Source: Rhizobiaceae bacterium CPCC 101076 (GTDB lineage: Bacteria > Pseudomonadota > Alphaproteobacteria > Rhizobiales > Methylopilaceae). From it: 64,000 nucleotides of DNA. A model generated the notes under the pieces. It was not told the DNA's origin and searched no databases. It was given only the letters and a program-made list of their open reading frames with translations. Position 1 is the stretch's first letter; every line of letters starts with the position of its first letter. Shown here piece after piece: positions 9,701 to 17,225 of the stretch. Both the position numbers and the translations under genes were made by a program. The stretch spans positions 1 to 64,000 of the forward strand of contig QDFX01000012.1 of assembly GCA_003347645.1 (NCBI GenBank), in the 5' to 3' direction.

Positions 9701-10471
9701 GGCGCGTTCGAGCGCACCCTCCAGTCCATGGAGGCGGGAAACGGGGCCGGCAATGCCAATCCGGCCCAGATCGGCAACCGCTTCCAGACCGAACTTCTGC
9801 TCGGCGATCTCGGCGTATCTGAAGCGACGACGTCGTTCACGATCGGCGCGGGCGTTCTGCGAGCGCAGAACGCGGCGGTGACCGGTCCCGCCGCCAACGC
9901 CACGGCTTCGGCGACGATCGATCTGACCAAGGCCAATGTCACCGGCGACATCACGATACGCCCGCGTTCGCTGGCCGACATCGCCGACGACAAGGTTCCG
10001 CAGGCCGACATCATGTTCTCCGGTCCGATCCAGGCGCCGGTCCGGACACTCGATACGACCACTTTCGCCAACACGCTGACCGTCCGCGCGTTGGAGCGCG
10101 AGGTCGCCCGCGTCGAGAAGATGGAAGCGGAGAGGGCGGAGCGGGAGCGGATCGCGGCGGAGGAGGAGGCCAAGCGCGCCGCCGAAGAGGCCGAGGAGGC
10201 CCGCATCCGCGCGATCACCGAGAGTACGGGGCAGGTGCCGTTGCCCGCGCTGCCTCCGCCGATCCAGGTGATGCCGATGCCGAGGAATTCGCCGGTTACG
10301 TCCGCGACGCCGCCCGCAGCGGCGCCGTCCGCGATCGTGCCTCCTCCCGCGGCGGCGTCATCGCCTCCGCCTCCGGCGACGCCGCGTCCCCGCCCGCCGG
10401 GGCGCTCGGACGAGGGATCGCCGCTCGACTTTCTCCGTCAGCGCGCCGCGCCGGCAGCCTCGTCGCGGTAA
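6785..10471 (+). CDS. AsmA family protein (large, outer-membrane biogenesis)
   Basis: Very large envelope protein of 1228 residues. One N-terminal transmembrane helix (residues 7-28, GLGIALLLALATALIGPLFI) anchors it in the inner membrane; the rest is predicted periplasmic beta-sheet typical of AsmA/YhjG proteins, a bridge-like fold implicated in phospholipid traffic to the outer membrane. The segment near 900-1070 (GSLSLRRMENDTSVAARMAL, SDVIANLSGSGTATLRDGRF) matches the AsmA C-terminal region. Residues ~1100-1150 form a Glu/Arg/Ala coiled coil, followed by a Pro-rich tail. GTG start. Single-gene unit; its 3' end overlaps the convergent RHH gene by 34 bp. Confidence 0.88.
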   Translation: MTNTLTGLGIALLLALATALIGPLFIDWTTYRSSFEAQASRVMGVPVRVLGDVEARILPSPRIRFGNVVAGDEWDSAKLEADSFSLDMALMPLLSGSYHVSNLRIDGANLKTALAANGEVTLPVRNGGVSREDLDRVRVEKLSITRSKLTLADPAANRMITIDNLALDGEAAALAGPLKLQGSGTVDGQRYSLRAGTGEFDQAGNGRVELAVEGPDGGTLSVDGSLTLGALPRIKGKAVYVIPPGEAAEDRPARSRLKLQAQIEGDPRRLVSDTVDVQLGDEGSGTLMSGTGELSLRGVPALKLDLNARQVDVDRSLARPKEVPPLTPADALGAYSAQLPVSPSSALNLQLRLSAEGVVLAGDIVQNLRAEVSNSRTGWTIDNLAFRAPGGGDVKTAGAVTFEGGPGYAGLLSVDVSNMPSLVRWLEGATATRSDIAVRRLKVDGDIAVRADAYVLQDFRMTADGADLSGRVAWSGEDGKTPKLEAKLSADRLDLDAIDIQRFASLSGVQNANVDLTLKANQMTFAKVPWSKVDVDLSASSGAVDIRRLNVADLGGARIEAKGRIGEKDGRPDGRMDAKINAARLDGLVAVLRKTPAPAALVDAFAARTDLLAPAALTATVTSDPKSTKLSGKVRGSLGGSTVDLDLGADPRNVAPTLTATLRASSDNQARLLAQLGLPVVAIDASGPASVEASILNNGKDKPTAQAKFMANGTTGAFRGTYDPSGKPLLAGHLEAGTEDAGHFAIMLGRAAPGSLPSIPFNVTGDLSIADDGWRLAKASGFVQGRAINGSLGYGGKNGVSGNLSVTSLSLSELLATGLGPLVVSGADPAGWPTGPIAPGLLEGTSGKVDVTTDALELLPGYVAGKAAFTVSVGKNEFALQDVRGVLAGGELKGSLSLRRMENDTSVAARMALTDAEARDLVWSSDRPAVVGRLNVSADVLGNGASLSDVIANLSGSGTATLRDGRFAALDPGAFERTLQSMEAGNGAGNANPAQIGNRFQTELLLGDLGVSEATTSFTIGAGVLRAQNAAVTGPAANATASATIDLTKANVTGDITIRPRSLADIADDKVPQADIMFSGPIQAPVRTLDTTTFANTLTVRALEREVARVEKMEAERAERERIAAEEEAKRAAEEAEEARIRAITESTGQVPLPALPPPIQVMPMPRNSPVTSATPPAAAPSAIVPPPAAASSPPPPATPRPRPPGRSDEGSPLDFLRQRAAPAASSR

Positions 10472-10668
10472 TAGCGAAGCACGTACAGTCTGATCGCCGA
10501 CGAGAGATTGTTCTCGCCGCGGTTGCCGTCGATCTCCGCGACGAGCGCGCGGAGAGTGACCTCGCGCCGATGGCCGATCTCCTGAAGGGCTGTCCAGAAA
10601 TCGTCCTCGAGCGTGATGCTGGTCCGGTGCCCAGCGATCTCGATCGAGCGCTTGCGGACGCCGCTCAC
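10438..10668 (-). CDS. Ribbon-helix-helix domain protein
   Basis: 76-residue protein consistent with the RHH_4 family (PF13467). The beta-strand RTSITLEDDFW (residues 14-24) and helices ALQEIGHRREVTLRALVAEI and LSSAIRLYVLRYY make one ribbon-helix-helix unit, which normally dimerises and binds DNA. It follows the DUF4169 gene with a 4-bp overlap, and the pair travels with fumC in many Hyphomicrobiales. The target operator is unknown. Confidence 0.85.
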   Translation of the reverse strand: MSGVRKRSIEIAGHRTSITLEDDFWTALQEIGHRREVTLRALVAEIDGNRGENNLSSAIRLYVLRYYRDEAAGAAR

Positions 10669-10850
10669 TCGGGGTCCTTGTCGATCCGGTGCTGATCGAT
10701 GAGGCGCCGGGCCTGTTCCTCGCGCGCGCTTGCCGTCGACTTCTCGGTTTTGGTCCGGCCGAAAGCGGCCCGATTTTCGGTCGCTTTCGCCTTTTTGTCG
10801 GCGCGGGCCTTGTCCTTGCGGAAACGGTTGAGGTTGATCAGATCGGCCAT
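10665..10850 (-). CDS. DUF4169 family protein
   Basis: 61-residue, extremely basic and polar protein beginning MADLINLNRFRKDKARADKK, the signature of DUF4169. Function unknown; probably a single long helix with many Lys, Arg and Ala. It overlaps the RHH gene by 4 bp and starts 3 bp after the ccdB stop, so all four genes downstream of fumC could share a transcript. Confidence 0.85.
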   Translation of the reverse strand: MADLINLNRFRKDKARADKKAKATENRAAFGRTKTEKSTASAREEQARRLIDQHRIDKDPE

Positions 10851-10853
10851 CGG

Positions 10854-11162
10854 TCAGATCCCGGTGAAGAGCAGATCGAGCGCGGCGGCAATTGCGGTGC
10901 GTTCCGGTTCGAGGTTCTGCACCAGCCGCCGCAGTTCGGATGTCAGAATATTCACGATCTCCAACGGCGAAAGCAAAACGGCGGCGCCCTCGATTTCAAA
11001 ACGCGGATTAAGCCGCTGGACCGGTTTCAGCAATTCAGCGCCAATAAGAGGCGCGATAACCGTCCGCCGATCCAGAAAGTACCCGCCGGGAAGGGCCAGC
11101 AGGTATGGCGCACGTTCCCGCGAGCGCGCGCTCTCGTTCTCGAAGACGTCGAACTGGCGCAT
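10854..11162 (-). CDS. ccdB: CcdB family toxin
   Basis: 102-residue toxin homologue, the same length as F-plasmid CcdB (101), which poisons DNA gyrase. The match includes an N-terminal QFDVFEN strand, the PYLLALPGGYFLDRRTVIAP core and the terminal helix AALDLLFTGI. F CcdB ends FWGI, and that Trp is needed for gyrase poisoning; here it is Thr (FTGI), so gyrase toxicity is doubtful. It lies 18 bp downstream of ccdA, the normal antitoxin-first order, inserted between fumC and the DUF4169/RHH pair. Confidence 0.85.
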   Translation of the reverse strand: MRQFDVFENESARSRERAPYLLALPGGYFLDRRTVIAPLIGAELLKPVQRLNPRFEIEGAAVLLSPLEIVNILTSELRRLVQNLEPERTAIAAALDLLFTGI

Positions 11163-11180
11163 TCAGAGGCTCCGCCATTC

Positions 11181-11387
11181 CTAGCCGAAAACGCCGTGCT
11201 CGCTTACGTATCTGTCGAAGTCCTCCAGCGCGGTGCGATTTTCCGCGCGCCAACGCCGCTCTCTCTCAAGTCGAATGGCCTTCGAGAGTGCCGCTTCCGC
11301 CAGATGCGATAGATTGATTCCCATCGCCTTCGCCTCATCGAGAAGCTCAGCATCCACCGACAGATTCACAGCCCGTTTCGAGCTCAT
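11181..11387 (-). CDS. ccdA: CcdA family antitoxin
   Basis: 68-residue antitoxin: N-terminal ribbon-helix-helix (KRAVNLSVDAELLDEAKAMG, then INLSHLAEAALSKAI) binds the operator, and a C-terminal disordered tail (ERRWRAENRTALEDFDRYVS) should neutralise CcdB. I chose ATG 11387 because GGAG lies 7 bases upstream and the RHH strand begins at once; an in-frame start at 11441 would run into fumC. Autoregulation by the CcdA/CcdB complex is expected from the family. Confidence 0.87.
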   Translation of the reverse strand: MSSKRAVNLSVDAELLDEAKAMGINLSHLAEAALSKAIRLERERRWRAENRTALEDFDRYVSEHGVFG

Positions 11388-11437
11388 CGCGATCACTCCG
11401 TTCTGATGCGCATATCGCATGCGCATCAGGTGAGAAA

Positions 11438-12829
11438 TCAACCTGGCCCGACCATCTTCTCCGGGCGAACCAACTCATCGAATTCCGCGTCGGTCACGTA
11501 GCCGCCGCCGACGGCTTCCTCGCGGAGCGTCGTGCCGTTCTTGTGCGCGGTCTTGGCGATCTTGGCAGCGTTGTCGTAGCCGATCTTCGGCGCGAGCGCG
11601 GTGACGAGCATCAGCGAGCGCTCCAGCGCCGACTTGATGTTGTCCTCGCGCGGCTCGATGCCGACGACGCAGTTCTCGGTGAAGGAGATTGCGGCGTCCG
11701 CCATCAACCTGACCGACTGCAGGAAATTGTAGGCCATCACCGGGTTGAAGACGTTCAGCTCGAAATGGCCCTGGCTGCCGGCGAAGGTGATGGCGGCTTG
11801 GTTGCCGAACACCTGTATGCAGACCTGTGTCAGCGCCTCGCACTGCGTCGGGTTCACCTTGCCCGGCATGATCGAGGAGCCCGGCTCGTTTTCCGGCAAC
11901 GCAAGCTCGCCGAGGCCCGAGCGCGGACCGGAGCCGAGCAGGCGAATGTCGTTGGCGATCTTGAACAGCGACGCCGCCACCGTGTTGATGGCACCGTGCG
12001 AGAACACCATTGCATCGTGGGCCGCCAACGCTTCGAACTTGTTCGGCGCCGAGGTGAACTTCAGCCCGGTGATCTGTGCGATCCGGTCCGCCACCGCCTC
12101 GGCGAAGCCGACCGGCGCGTTTAGCCCCGTGCCGACGGCGGTGCCGCCCTGGGCGAGCTGCATCAGCGCGGGCAGGGTACTTTCGATCCGGGCGATGCCG
12201 TTCTCGACCTGCTGGGTGTAGCCCGAAAACTCCTGACCCAGCGTCAAAGGTGTTGCGTCCTGTGTATGGGTGCGGCCGATCTTGATGATGCCCGCCCATT
12301 GGTTCGCCTTGTCGTTCAGGGCGTTGCGCAGCATCTGCAGCGCCGGCAGGAGCCGGTGGACGATCTCCTCCGCGCAGGCGATGTGCATCGCCGTCGGATA
12401 GGTGTCGTTCGACGACTGGCTCATATTGACGTGGTCGTTCGGATGGACGGGCTTCTTCGAGCCCATCTCGCCGCCGAGGATCTCGATGGCGCGGTTCGAC
12501 ACCACCTCGTTGGCGTTCATGTTCGATTGCGTGCCGGAGCCGGTCTGCCAGACTGCGAGCGGGAAATGCGCGTCGAGCTTGCCTTCGATGACCTCCTGCG
12601 CTGCCTGCACGATGGCGCGGCCGAGCGCCGGATCGAGCCGGCCGAGGTCCATGTTCACCTCGGCTGCGGCGCGCTTGACGATGCCGAGCGCGCGGACGAT
12701 TGGCAGCGGCTGCTTTTCCCAGCCGATCTTGAAATTGCCGAGGGATCGCTGCGCCTGTGCGCCCCAGTAACGGTCGGTGGCGACCTCGATAGGGCCGAAC
12801 GTATCTGTTTCGGTACGCGTCTTCGTCAT
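11438..12829 (-). CDS. fumC: Class II fumarate hydratase
   Basis: Cytosolic TCA-cycle enzyme interconverting fumarate and malate, iron-independent. At 463 residues it matches the usual length (E. coli FumC 467). Signature loop [17 protein letters not shown] near residue 315, substrate-site [13 protein letters not shown] near residue 97 and [20 protein letters not shown] near residue 182 are intact. It is followed on the same strand by ccdAB and DUF4169/RHH, and preceded by sspB. Its N-terminal ATG is preceded by GGGAGGGCGAGTTCC, a good ribosome-binding site. Confidence 0.97.
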   Translation of the reverse strand: MTKTRTETDTFGPIEVATDRYWGAQAQRSLGNFKIGWEKQPLPIVRALGIVKRAAAEVNMDLGRLDPALGRAIVQAAQEVIEGKLDAHFPLAVWQTGSGTQSNMNANEVVSNRAIEILGGEMGSKKPVHPNDHVNMSQSSNDTYPTAMHIACAEEIVHRLLPALQMLRNALNDKANQWAGIIKIGRTHTQDATPLTLGQEFSGYTQQVENGIARIESTLPALMQLAQGGTAVGTGLNAPVGFAEAVADRIAQITGLKFTSAPNKFEALAAHDAMVFSHGAINTVAASLFKIANDIRLLGSGPRSGLGELALPENEPGSSIMPGKVNPTQCEALTQVCIQVFGNQAAITFAGSQGHFELNVFNPVMAYNFLQSVRLMADAAISFTENCVVGIEPREDNIKSALERSLMLVTALAPKIGYDNAAKIAKTAHKNGTTLREEAVGGGYVTDAEFDELVRPEKMVGPG

Positions 12830-12889
12830 GGAACTCGCCCTCCCGCGGCGAGGCGGGATGTGCCCGCTGATGGAGCCGGGCTTAGCCCG

Positions 12890-13492
12890 TTATTTTTTCC
12901 GGAATTTGTCGAGGCTGACGATTTCGGCGCCGCCGGTGTCCGGCGGGTTGGCCTGGACGCTCGGCGTTTCGGCGGCCGCCAGAGTCTCGACCGACGCCTT
13001 CTCGCTTTTCTTGCGTCCCGTCTGCGCTGGCGCGGGCGGCGAAACGGCCGGTTCGCTTCCGGCGCCGCGAGGCAGATCGCGCGGTCCCGTCGCCTTCTCC
13101 GGCTTCTCGGTGGCCTTCTCGTCGGTCGGCACCTGATTGAGCGCCTCGAACTTCAGGCCGAACTTCACCGATGGGTCGAAGAAGCCGGTGATCGCGTCGA
13201 ACGGCACGTAGAGCTTCTCAGGCACGTTCGAGAAGGACAGGCCGACCTCGAAGCCGTTCTCGCCGACCGAAAGGTCCCAGAACTGATGCTGGAGGATGAT
13301 CGTCATCTCCTCCGGATACTTCTCGCGCAGGCGCGGCGAGATCCGGACCCCGGGAAACTCGGTGTTGAAGGAGATATAGAAATGGTGCTCGCCGGGCACG
13401 CCTGTCCGGGCGACGTCCTCGAGAACGCGACGCACGACTCCACGCAGGGCCTCCTGCGCCAATAGGTCGTAACGAATAAGGTCCGTTGCCAT
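12890..13492 (-). CDS. sspB: SspB family ClpXP adaptor
   Basis: 200-residue homologue of stringent starvation protein B, the adaptor that holds ssrA-tagged proteins and delivers them to ClpXP. The substrate-binding domain covers about residues 1-120 (FYISFNTEFPGVRISPRLRE, PEEMTIILQHQFWDL, PFDAITGFFDPS). A long disordered linker rich in Ala, Lys and Glu follows, ending EIVSLDKFRKK, the position of the ClpX-binding tail in alphaproteobacterial SspB. Start at ATG 13492; the longer frame adds no recognisable residues. It sits directly downstream of ssrA, the source of its substrate tag. Confidence 0.93.
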   Translation of the reverse strand: MATDLIRYDLLAQEALRGVVRRVLEDVARTGVPGEHHFYISFNTEFPGVRISPRLREKYPEEMTIILQHQFWDLSVGENGFEVGLSFSNVPEKLYVPFDAITGFFDPSVKFGLKFEALNQVPTDEKATEKPEKATGPRDLPRGAGSEPAVSPPAPAQTGRKKSEKASVETLAAAETPSVQANPPDTGGAEIVSLDKFRKK

Positions 13493-13556
13493 GCTCCGCC
13501 GCTTGCGACCGGATCCGAAATCAGGCCGCCCCAGCAATGCCGAAGCGGAGTTAAGT

Positions 13557-13852
13557 GGAGGCTTCTGTTGCCAGGTGCCTCCGAACCCCGCCTGACGAGT
13601 GCTAGCCCGCCAGGACTTTGATTTCGGTACTCAAACTGCGTTACGCAGCCTGGGCAACCGGAGCATAGTTGTCGTTGGCAACTACAAATTTAGCCCGATA
13701 ACGGCGGTACAATGCCGAGCAAAAGCGCAACCTTTACACCCTCGTCGATCCTGTTTCGCCCCCGCCGCAATCCGCTGAAAACGGATTCTGGTGGAGGCGC
13801 CGGGCACTGCCCCCGGGTCCGAAAGGCTTATTACGTAGGCCGTTTATCGCCA
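13557..13852 (-). ncRNA. ssrA: tmRNA, circularly permuted two-piece form
   Basis: On the minus strand the acceptor piece comes first, ending GCGCCTCCACCA at 13789 with a T-arm-like stem CCGGG/CCCGG. After a short intervening segment (13764-13788) the coding piece begins GGGGGCG at 13763. GGGGGCG pairs with CGCCTCC to give a 7-bp acceptor stem whose third pair is G-U, the alanine identity element. The tag frame 13679-13641 reads ANDNYAPVAQAA-stop. GGAGGC/GCCTCC (13557-13582) closes the coding piece. Outer ends are approximate. This permuted layout is characteristic of alphaproteobacteria. Confidence 0.95.
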
Positions 13853-13876
13853 TATCTGGCCGAAGCCAGCACGTGA

Positions 13877-13905
13877 AATATAGGGATTTGAGTCGCCGAC
13901 GCAAA
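13877..13905 (-). promoter_or_regulatory. Candidate ssrA promoter
   Basis: On the minus strand TTTGCG (13905-13900) and TATATT (13882-13877) are spaced by 17 bases, a plausible sigma-70 type promoter. It would start the tmRNA precursor near 13870, just before a CTGGC-TTCG-GCCAG hairpin and the acceptor piece. Confidence 0.5.
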
Positions 13906-13997
13906 GGCTTTGCGGCGGAATTCGGTGGACCGGTGAACGTTTCGCGACCATTCGACGACTGACGGAAAGTGCTTCACCAAGGCAAGGACCGTTCGCC

Positions 13998-14792
13998 ATG
14001 ACCATGACCACCGAAATATCGATGCTGCCGTCCGTCGAGACGGCGCCACGGGAATCGGCGTCCGGCGTCCGGCCATTCGGCCCCTTCGTATCCATCCTCC
14101 TCGTGCTTGCGATCATGATCATGGGGATCGCGATCGCTTTCGCGGTGGCTTTCGTGGCGACCGGACTGCTGCACGGCGGCGGCTGGCAGAGTTTTCTCGA
14201 CGCACTCGATTCGCCGGAAGAGGCGACCGGGCTCGCTCAACTGGGCGAGAGGTTTTCGTGGCTGCTGGCCGCGACCTGGAGCTTCCTGCTCATTCCGCTG
14301 ATCGTCGCACTCGCGGCGATTCGAGGCGGCGGAGGAATCCGCAGGCTCCTCGCGATCAATTTCAGCGTGCCGCTCAAGCCGATGCTGTGGGCGCTCGGCT
14401 TCATCGTCCTCGTCGCATTGGTCGAGGGCCGGCTCGCCGAGATGTATCCCTCGATCCAGCAACTCTTCGGGCTGGCGCAGGATCCGCTCGCCCTGGCGAT
14501 CTCCGCGGTGGTGATCATGGTCCTCGCGCCGATCGGCGAGGAACTCGTCTTCCGTGGCTTCCTCTACACCGCGTTCCGCGAGCGGTGGGGCTATGCGCCG
14601 TCGCTGATCGTCGTCTCGGTGCTGTTCTCGGCCATGCATTTCGAGCCGACGATGATGTATCCGCTGCTCGTCCTGCCGCTCGCCTTCGCGCTCGGCTGGC
14701 TGCGCGAGAAATCCGGCGGGGTATTCGCGCCGATCCTGCTGCACATGATCGTCAACGACTGGGCGTTTCTCTCGACCTATCTGACGAGATGA
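13998..14792 (+). CDS. CPBP family intramembrane metalloprotease
   Basis: 264-residue membrane protein with about eight hydrophobic segments. The conserved CPBP/Abi motifs are present in order: EELVFRGFLY near residue 178 (EExxxR), FSAMHF near residue 211 (FxxxH) and HMIVND near residue 249 (HxxxN), the catalytic residues of Rce1-like proteases (PF02517). Substrates in bacteria of this group are mostly unknown. It is a single-gene unit divergent from ssrA, with a strong bidirectional terminator right after its stop. Confidence 0.9.
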   Translation: MTMTTEISMLPSVETAPRESASGVRPFGPFVSILLVLAIMIMGIAIAFAVAFVATGLLHGGGWQSFLDALDSPEEATGLAQLGERFSWLLAATWSFLLIPLIVALAAIRGGGGIRRLLAINFSVPLKPMLWALGFIVLVALVEGRLAEMYPSIQQLFGLAQDPLALAISAVVIMVLAPIGEELVFRGFLYTAFRERWGYAPSLIVVSVLFSAMHFEPTMMYPLLVLPLAFALGWLREKSGGVFAPILLHMIVNDWAFLSTYLTR

Positions 14793-14795
14793 ATA

Positions 14796-14823
14796 AAACG
14801 GCGGGCATGGGAGCCCGCCGTTT
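14796..14823. terminator. Bidirectional rho-independent terminator
   Basis: AAACGGCGGGC (14796-14806) pairs perfectly with GCCCGCCGTTT (14813-14823). A-rich and T-rich flanks on the two sides suit it to end both the CPBP gene (+) and the converging small exported protein gene (-). Confidence 0.85.
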
Positions 14824-14839
14824 GGATTCCTCGTTCGGC

Positions 14840-15202
14840 TCAGCGAACGACGCGGGTGACGCTGATCACGCGGCCCGAGCGGTCGTCGATGCGAACGCGC
14901 AGGTTGCCGGGTCCGCGACGGGCGGTGCCGACGACCACCCAGTCGCCGCGATTGCGCGAGACCGAGCGGACACGCTCGACGCCGTTGCGGCGGGCGATGA
15001 AAATCGCGTCGCGCTGGTCGACATTGCGGCGCCAGCGGCGGTCGTAACGATCATAGCCGGCATCGCCGGGATAGACGCGGACGCCGTTCGGCGTGATCAC
15101 GATACCCTGGGCGCTGGCGGGGGCTGTGCCGGCCACGGCGGCGAAGCCGAGCCCGAGGCTCAGCGCCATCAGCGCGCTGGCTGCAAACTTACGCATGGAC
15201 AT
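14840..15202 (-). CDS. Small exported protein, PepSY/RcnB-like in shape
   Basis: 120 residues. A signal peptide (ALMALSLGLGFAAVAGTAPA, cleavage near SAQ-G) is followed by an Arg/Tyr-rich mature domain. The C-terminal strands WVVVGTARR, NLRVRIDDRSGRVISVTRVV resemble small periplasmic PepSY-like beta-domains, but I cannot assign a family firmly. MSMRK start; the in-frame second Met is a possible alternative. It is divergent from the MEKHLA gene and converges on the CPBP gene. Confidence 0.72.
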   Translation of the reverse strand: MSMRKFAASALMALSLGLGFAAVAGTAPASAQGIVITPNGVRVYPGDAGYDRYDRRWRRNVDQRDAIFIARRNGVERVRSVSRNRGDWVVVGTARRGPGNLRVRIDDRSGRVISVTRVVR

Positions 15203-15312
15203 CTCCTGAAGGTCAAAATTGAACCCTTGCAGCGCATTAATAGGAAATCGCTGCTGAACGGGCTGTGAACGCCTCGTCCGGGTTTTCGTTCAGAAAGGGC
15301 GGAAGGGACTGC

Positions 15313-15786
15313 ATGGACAGCCAAACGAAACACGCGGTTCCGGATGTCGCTCTGGACCGTTCTTTCTTCGACCTTCTGACCGGAAGCCATCTCAGGATCG
15401 TCGGGCGCCCGCTGATGCCCGTAGATCAGGGGCCGCGCTGGCTCTATGAGCACGCGCCTTTCGTCCTGCTCGCACACGATGGCGGCACGGATCCGACGTT
15501 CGTGTATGCGAACCGGACCGCGCAGACCCTGTTCGAATATGACTGGAACGAATTCGTCGGTCTGCCGTCGAGGCTTTCGGCCGAGCTTCCGGACAGGGCC
15601 GAGCGCCAGCGCCTGCTGGACAGGGTCGCAGCGAAGAGCTTCATCGACGACTACAGTGGGATCAGAATCGCGAAGTCCGGTCGCCGCTTCCGGATCGAGC
15701 GGGCGGTGGTCTGGCAGTTGATCGACGGCACCGGGGTCGATCGCGGGCAGGCGGCGGCATTCTCGTCGTGGACCGACGTGACCTAG
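15313..15786 (+). CDS. MEKHLA domain protein (PAS-like sensor)
   Basis: 157-residue soluble protein matching the MEKHLA domain over most of its length (PF08670): FVLLAHDGGTDPTFVYANRTAQ, LFEYDWNEFVGLPSRLSAE, then FIDDYSGIRIAKSGRRF and a final WQLIDG...GQAAAFSSW strand. The domain is related to PAS folds and is found in plant HD-ZIP III proteins and in stand-alone bacterial proteins; ligand and partner are unknown. Start at ATG 15313, with GGAAGGGA just upstream. No obvious operon partner. Confidence 0.82.
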   Translation: MDSQTKHAVPDVALDRSFFDLLTGSHLRIVGRPLMPVDQGPRWLYEHAPFVLLAHDGGTDPTFVYANRTAQTLFEYDWNEFVGLPSRLSAELPDRAERQRLLDRVAAKSFIDDYSGIRIAKSGRRFRIERAVVWQLIDGTGVDRGQAAAFSSWTDVT

Positions 15787-15881
15787 TCGCCGACCTTTCT
15801 GTTCAGAAGGGTCGGGCAGGGGTTTTGCGGCCCCCGGGCGCGGTATAAATAAGCGCGACCAGCGCGCGGGACTCGACGCAG

Positions 15882-16676
15882 ATGCAGGCCTATCTCGATC
15901 TACTCCGCCGCGCCTTCGACGAAGGCGCGCAAAAGGGCGACCGCACCGGCACCGGGACATTGTCGGTGTTCGGCCATCAGATGCGTTTCGACCTGTCGGA
16001 AGGCTTTCCGCTCGTCACCACGAAGAAGCTGCATCTGCGCTCGATCATCCATGAGCTTCTCTGGTTCCTGAAGGGCGACACCAATGTGCGCTACCTGCAG
16101 GACAACAAGGTCACGATCTGGGACGAATGGGCGGATGCCGACGGCAATCTCGGCCCGGTCTACGGCAAACAATGGCGCTCGTGGGCGACGCCTGACGGCA
16201 CGACGATCGACCAGATCAGCGACGTGCTGAACGAGATCCGCAGCAATCCGAATTCGCGACGCATGATCGTCTCAGCCTGGAACCCGGCCGATCTCGACAA
16301 GATGGCGCTCGCGCCGTGCCATTGCCTGTTCCAGTTTTACGTTGCCGACGGCAGGCTGTCCTGCCAGCTCTATCAGCGTTCCGCTGACATCTTCCTCGGC
16401 GTGCCGTTCAACATCGCTTCCTATGCGCTGCTGACGCAGATGATCGCGCAGGTCACGGGGCTGAAGCCGGGCGATTTCGTCCACACTCTGGGCGATGCGC
16501 ATCTTTATCTGAACCACGTCGATCAGGCGCGCGAACAGCTTGCCCGCGAACCGCGACCGCTGCCGACGCTTCGGCTCAATCCGGCGGTGCGCTCGCTGTT
16601 CGATTTCAAATTCGAGGATATCGAGATCGTCGGCTACGAGCCGCACGCCACGATCAAGGCGCCGATCGCGATCTGA
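15882..16676 (+). CDS. thyA: Thymidylate synthase
   Basis: Converts dUMP to dTMP using methylene-tetrahydrofolate. The 264 residues match E. coli ThyA exactly in length. The catalytic Cys lies in [12 protein letters not shown] near residue 146, with [13 protein letters not shown] before it and [18 protein letters not shown] after. The dihydrofolate it produces is recycled by FolA, encoded two genes downstream. The start MQAYLDLL fits family alignments. Confidence 0.98.
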   Translation: MQAYLDLLRRAFDEGAQKGDRTGTGTLSVFGHQMRFDLSEGFPLVTTKKLHLRSIIHELLWFLKGDTNVRYLQDNKVTIWDEWADADGNLGPVYGKQWRSWATPDGTTIDQISDVLNEIRSNPNSRRMIVSAWNPADLDKMALAPCHCLFQFYVADGRLSCQLYQRSADIFLGVPFNIASYALLTQMIAQVTGLKPGDFVHTLGDAHLYLNHVDQAREQLAREPRPLPTLRLNPAVRSLFDFKFEDIEIVGYEPHATIKAPIAI

Positions 16677-16739
16677 CGGCCTTGCCGTTCCCGGCGTGTT
16701 GCCTGACAACACGCCGGACATTCCTCACCAGGTTTCCCG

Positions 16740-17225
16740 ATGACCCTCACCATCCGCCCCGCGCGTCCCGGCGACGCGGCGCTCATCCTGCGTCTCGTCC
16801 ATGAACTCGCAGAATACGAGAAGCTGACACACGAGGTTCTCGCGACCGAGGAGCTGATAGACGCGGCCCTGTTTGGGCCATCGCCGCGCGTCTTTTGCGA
16901 GATATCCGAATGGGACGGCGAGCCGGTCGGGCAGGCGCTGTGGTATTATACGTTCTCGACCTTCACCGGTCGCGGCGGTCTCTATCTCGAAGACCTCTAC
17001 GTCCGTCCCGAAGCGCGTGGCAAAGGGATCGGCAAGGCGCTGTTGATCCATTTGGCCCGTCGCTGCGTTGATGAGAATCTGACCCGGTTCGAATGGTCGG
17101 TCCTCGACTGGAACACGCCGTCCATCGAGTTCTACAAATCGCAGGGAGCGGTGATGACAGATGGCTGGACGGGCTGCCGGGTGAGCGGCGAGGCGCTGAA
17201 CAGGCTGGCGGAGAAGGGCGCATGA
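16740..17225 (+). CDS. GNAT family N-acetyltransferase
   Basis: 161-residue acyl-CoA dependent acetyltransferase. Motif A YVRPEARGKGIGKALL (about residues 88-103) binds the CoA pyrophosphate, and the C-terminal WSVLDWNTPSIEFYKSQGAV is typical of diamine acetyltransferase-like members (spermidine/spermine type). Substrate not certain. Its stop codon overlaps the folA start (ATGA), so the two are translationally coupled; thyA lies 63 bp upstream. Confidence 0.9.
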   Translation: MTLTIRPARPGDAALILRLVHELAEYEKLTHEVLATEELIDAALFGPSPRVFCEISEWDGEPVGQALWYYTFSTFTGRGGLYLEDLYVRPEARGKGIGKALLIHLARRCVDENLTRFEWSVLDWNTPSIEFYKSQGAVMTDGWTGCRVSGEALNRLAEKGA

